A stretch of 64,000 bases of DNA from Thelephora terrestris. Taxonomy: Eukaryota; Basidiomycota; Agaricomycetes; Thelephorales; Thelephoraceae. The stretch covers positions 62,001 through 126,000 of the forward strand of contig WIUZ02000006.1 in assembly GCA_015956445.1 (NCBI GenBank), given 5' to 3'. The notes below the pieces were generated by a model that had not been told where the DNA came from, did not search any database, and saw nothing but the letters and a program-made list of their open reading frames with translations. Position 1 is the stretch's first letter; each line of letters begins with the position of its first letter. The position numbers were made by a program, and so were the translations under genes. This document shows, piece by piece, positions 55,777 through 64,000 of the stretch.

Positions 55777-57139
55777 TTAGTCTGTGAGGTCGACGACTTC
55801 CGGAGTCATCACTAGCCTCGTCGATTCTCTCTCAATCTTAACCTTAGGCAGAGGAGATCCCGTCCCACTTCCAACTCCTGAGGTAGGGAAGGCGGTCATT
55901 TTCTTCCGAAGACCTGCCTTCCTCTTTTGAAGCAGGAGCATCTGCTCTTCTATTTCCTTTTCCTCCGCCTACACCATGCATCAATGGAAGTAATAGGATA
56001 TAAGTTGGGGTGGAGGTACCTTGATTGCTTCGAAATCTACGAAGCCAACCCCCGACTTGGGCTCGTGCGTTTTACTCCCTGAGGCAAAAGCGGGGCTCTC
56101 TAGAAGCTTGGGAGTTTTCCGCGCTGGCCGTGAGGCAACGACATCAGGCAGAGGGGAGACCTCCGGCGCATCCGTGGCCTTTCTTTTGCCCTTTCGAAGG
56201 GGTTCGTTGATTATACCCACTACGTCGTCTGTAGGCTCGGGTTTCGGCGAACGGCGGGGGGATGGTGGGGGTTTGGGGGCATTCCTTTGGCTCTTTCGGA
56301 CGGGTTTGATTATTCCTTCCGCTTCCAACCAATCCCTTGAACGACAGAAGAATGTGAACGTCAGAAGGTTCCTCGTTGTGACATGGTACAACGCCCCCAT
56401 GCATCCTGTCGAGACCTCCGATCTGAGTACAAACATTAGCGCATTGCCAACCTCCTATGAATAGAGCTCACATGGGGCCTGCACAGTGCACCCCTGGCTT
56501 CTTGTCTTTCTCGTTGACTTTGATTGTTCCAAGGTTTGAAAGGGTTTGTTCAGGTTTTTCGGCGATCTCCCACTCGGAAGTTGTCCAAAATCCCAGTTCA
56601 ACGTCAATCTGCCCAACACTTTCGGGGTCTACGGAATCCGGGGTTCCTCCATCTATGTAATGTGACTGTCAGTTAGAGGACATTGCCATTAGATTCTTCC
56701 TGTACGAACCAATAAGGTCTGGCATCGAAAACCCCCACTCATACTTCTTGTCACCCTTCACAGAGTACCACGCCTCACCAACAGCTTTTTTAGACCCAGG
56801 GGTCGGGTCCATTGTAAGCCACCCTCCGTCATACACACCGCCAAAGAGAACGTCGGCTGCGAGTTCCGTGTTGGGGGGACCATAGTCCAGCTTGCGGCTA
56901 TACCCGATCATAAACTTCTATTTCGGGGGTTAGTACTACCATAGTAAGATTTGCTGCCGCGCCCACCACAAACTCACTTTGCCAGGCTGGCTCGCGATGT
57001 AGCAAAAGGTGTTCCTGCCGTCTTTGCTCGTCTTCCTTCCAAACTCATCTATCTTCTCCCATGTGGTCTTCTTTTTCCCTTTCTTATCCACCGCCTCCAC
57101 TTCGCACTTGATAAATACCTCGCAGCCGCCGAGTTTCAT
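55777..57139 (-). CDS. DUF7918-like protein with C-terminal SUMO-interaction-like motif
   Basis: The start MKLGGCEVFIKCEVEAVDKK leads to a beta-rich N-terminal region: NTFCYIASQPGKKF, DVLFGGVYDGGWLTMDPTPG, EAWYSVKGDKKYEWGFSMPD, WTTSEWEIAEKPEQTLSNLG. It closes with FTFFCRSRDWLEAEGIIKPV, matching the build of agaricomycete proteins carrying DUF7918 (a sheet domain of unknown function that ends in RPxxxLxAxGIIP). The second half is proline-rich and basic (PKPPPSPRRSPKPEP, RKGKRKATDAPE). The last exon, joined at FEAIK by an intron to AEEKEIEEQMLLLQKRKAGL, is a short coiled coil. It ends RLVMTPEVVDLTD, whose VVDLT core resembles a SUMO-interacting motif. Probably nuclear. Family membership was judged by eye. 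Confidence 0.65.
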
Positions 57140-57536
57140 CGCGCTAGAGGGGGCGAGGGAAGGAACGAGACGGGGGTGTTGGGCACTGGTTGGGCGCAAG
57201 TCGCGGTTAAAACACGTCGACTTGCGTTTCCCACGTGGCAAGGATCTGCTAATGCAGATATCGGTGTGACGATGAGAGATTCAACTTGGATCCTGGCGTT
57301 TTACGATTCCGTCTATCGTCAGGGGAGTCTCTGCGATGTTTCGCAAGCGTTACTCGGTCGACTGAGCCGAAGGATTCCCGCCCAACCCCGCAGTGAAGTG
57401 CGTCTAAATTAGCAAAGGGGAAGAGAGGTAACATATTACATGGTATACAGAGTGAAATCTAGAGCGAGTGCAAGCTCAGTCAAAAAGCTGTGCCTGAAGG
57501 CAACCAAATGAAAAGGGTGTAAGAAGCCGGCGCCGT
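57140..57536. other. spacer between the DUF7918-like gene and the remodeler gene
   Basis: 397 bases that hold the promoter of the DUF7918-like gene and the 3' trailer of the remodeler. No gene was seen. Confidence 0.45.
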
Positions 57537-63798
<6,262 letters not shown>

Positions 63799-64000
63799 GG
63801 CTTCGACGCGACAGGCGGATTTGTGAAAGGACCGCGGCGAACGCGATCGTGGCCAAAGGGGTACACACAACTGCCGATCATCAGAGAGTCACAAATGGAC
63901 ATCACGACACGCGCTTCACCACCCCAATCTCCGCCCCGAACCAAGAGTCTCCAGCGAAATGGTGCAAGATGGGGGCGAGGAACAAGATTATTTCGCCCAC

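Overview
The window is nuclear DNA from a basidiomycete fungus, most likely an agaricomycete mushroom. The evidence is the gene style (many introns of about 45-65 bases, short spacers, genes on both strands), agaricomycete families (long F-box proteins, a DUF6534-type membrane protein, a DUF7918-like protein), and a basidiomycete-type farnesylated mating pheromone precursor. Exon joins were worked out by hand from GT/GC...AG sites, reading phase and protein family conservation; where joins are not given they were not resolved.

Layout. 1-2.9 kb: one copy of a conserved unknown gene, then no recognisable gene. 2.9-13.9 kb: housekeeping genes, namely the eEF2 lysine methyltransferase EFM3, an F-box protein, chaperonin subunit CCT7 and, divergent from it, the DNA damage tolerance helicase/ubiquitin ligase RAD5. 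14-15.8 kb: two transcription factors head to head (Zn2Cys6 and bHLH). 16.5 kb: a 36-residue pheromone precursor with a TATA box. 17.9-23.7 kb: a young, whole-looking tyrosine-recombinase retrotransposon (Ngaro/PAT type of the DIRS order) with split direct repeats. 23.9-24.8 kb: a second, oppositely oriented copy of the unknown gene from the left edge. 25.4-30.1 kb: exocyst SEC8. 30.4-34 kb: a LYR-motif protein and a seven-helix type membrane protein. 36.3-38.5 kb: splicing factor SF3B5 and, divergent from it, the exosome cofactor LRP1/RRP47. 38.9-48 kb: an F-box/LRR protein, a 71-residue HMG/YABBY-like protein and a repeat-rich protein. 48.8-57.2 kb: VPS33, an unknown acidic protein, proteasome subunit RPN5 and a DUF7918-like protein. 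57.5-63.8 kb: a PHD-chromodomain-SNF2 remodeler of the CHD/Mi-2 type.

The genes are not an operon or a pathway cluster. They are mostly core eukaryotic functions (translation, folding, repair, splicing, RNA decay, trafficking, protein turnover) arranged as divergent pairs with short shared promoters and convergent pairs under 100 bases apart. The accessory zone is 16-25 kb, where the pheromone gene, the retrotransposon and the duplicated unknown gene lie. The most rewarding observations are the unlisted pheromone gene, two successive microexons (5 and 3 bases) that encode the Walker A approach of RAD5, two GC-AG introns, and two tiny multi-exon genes that no long reading frame reveals.
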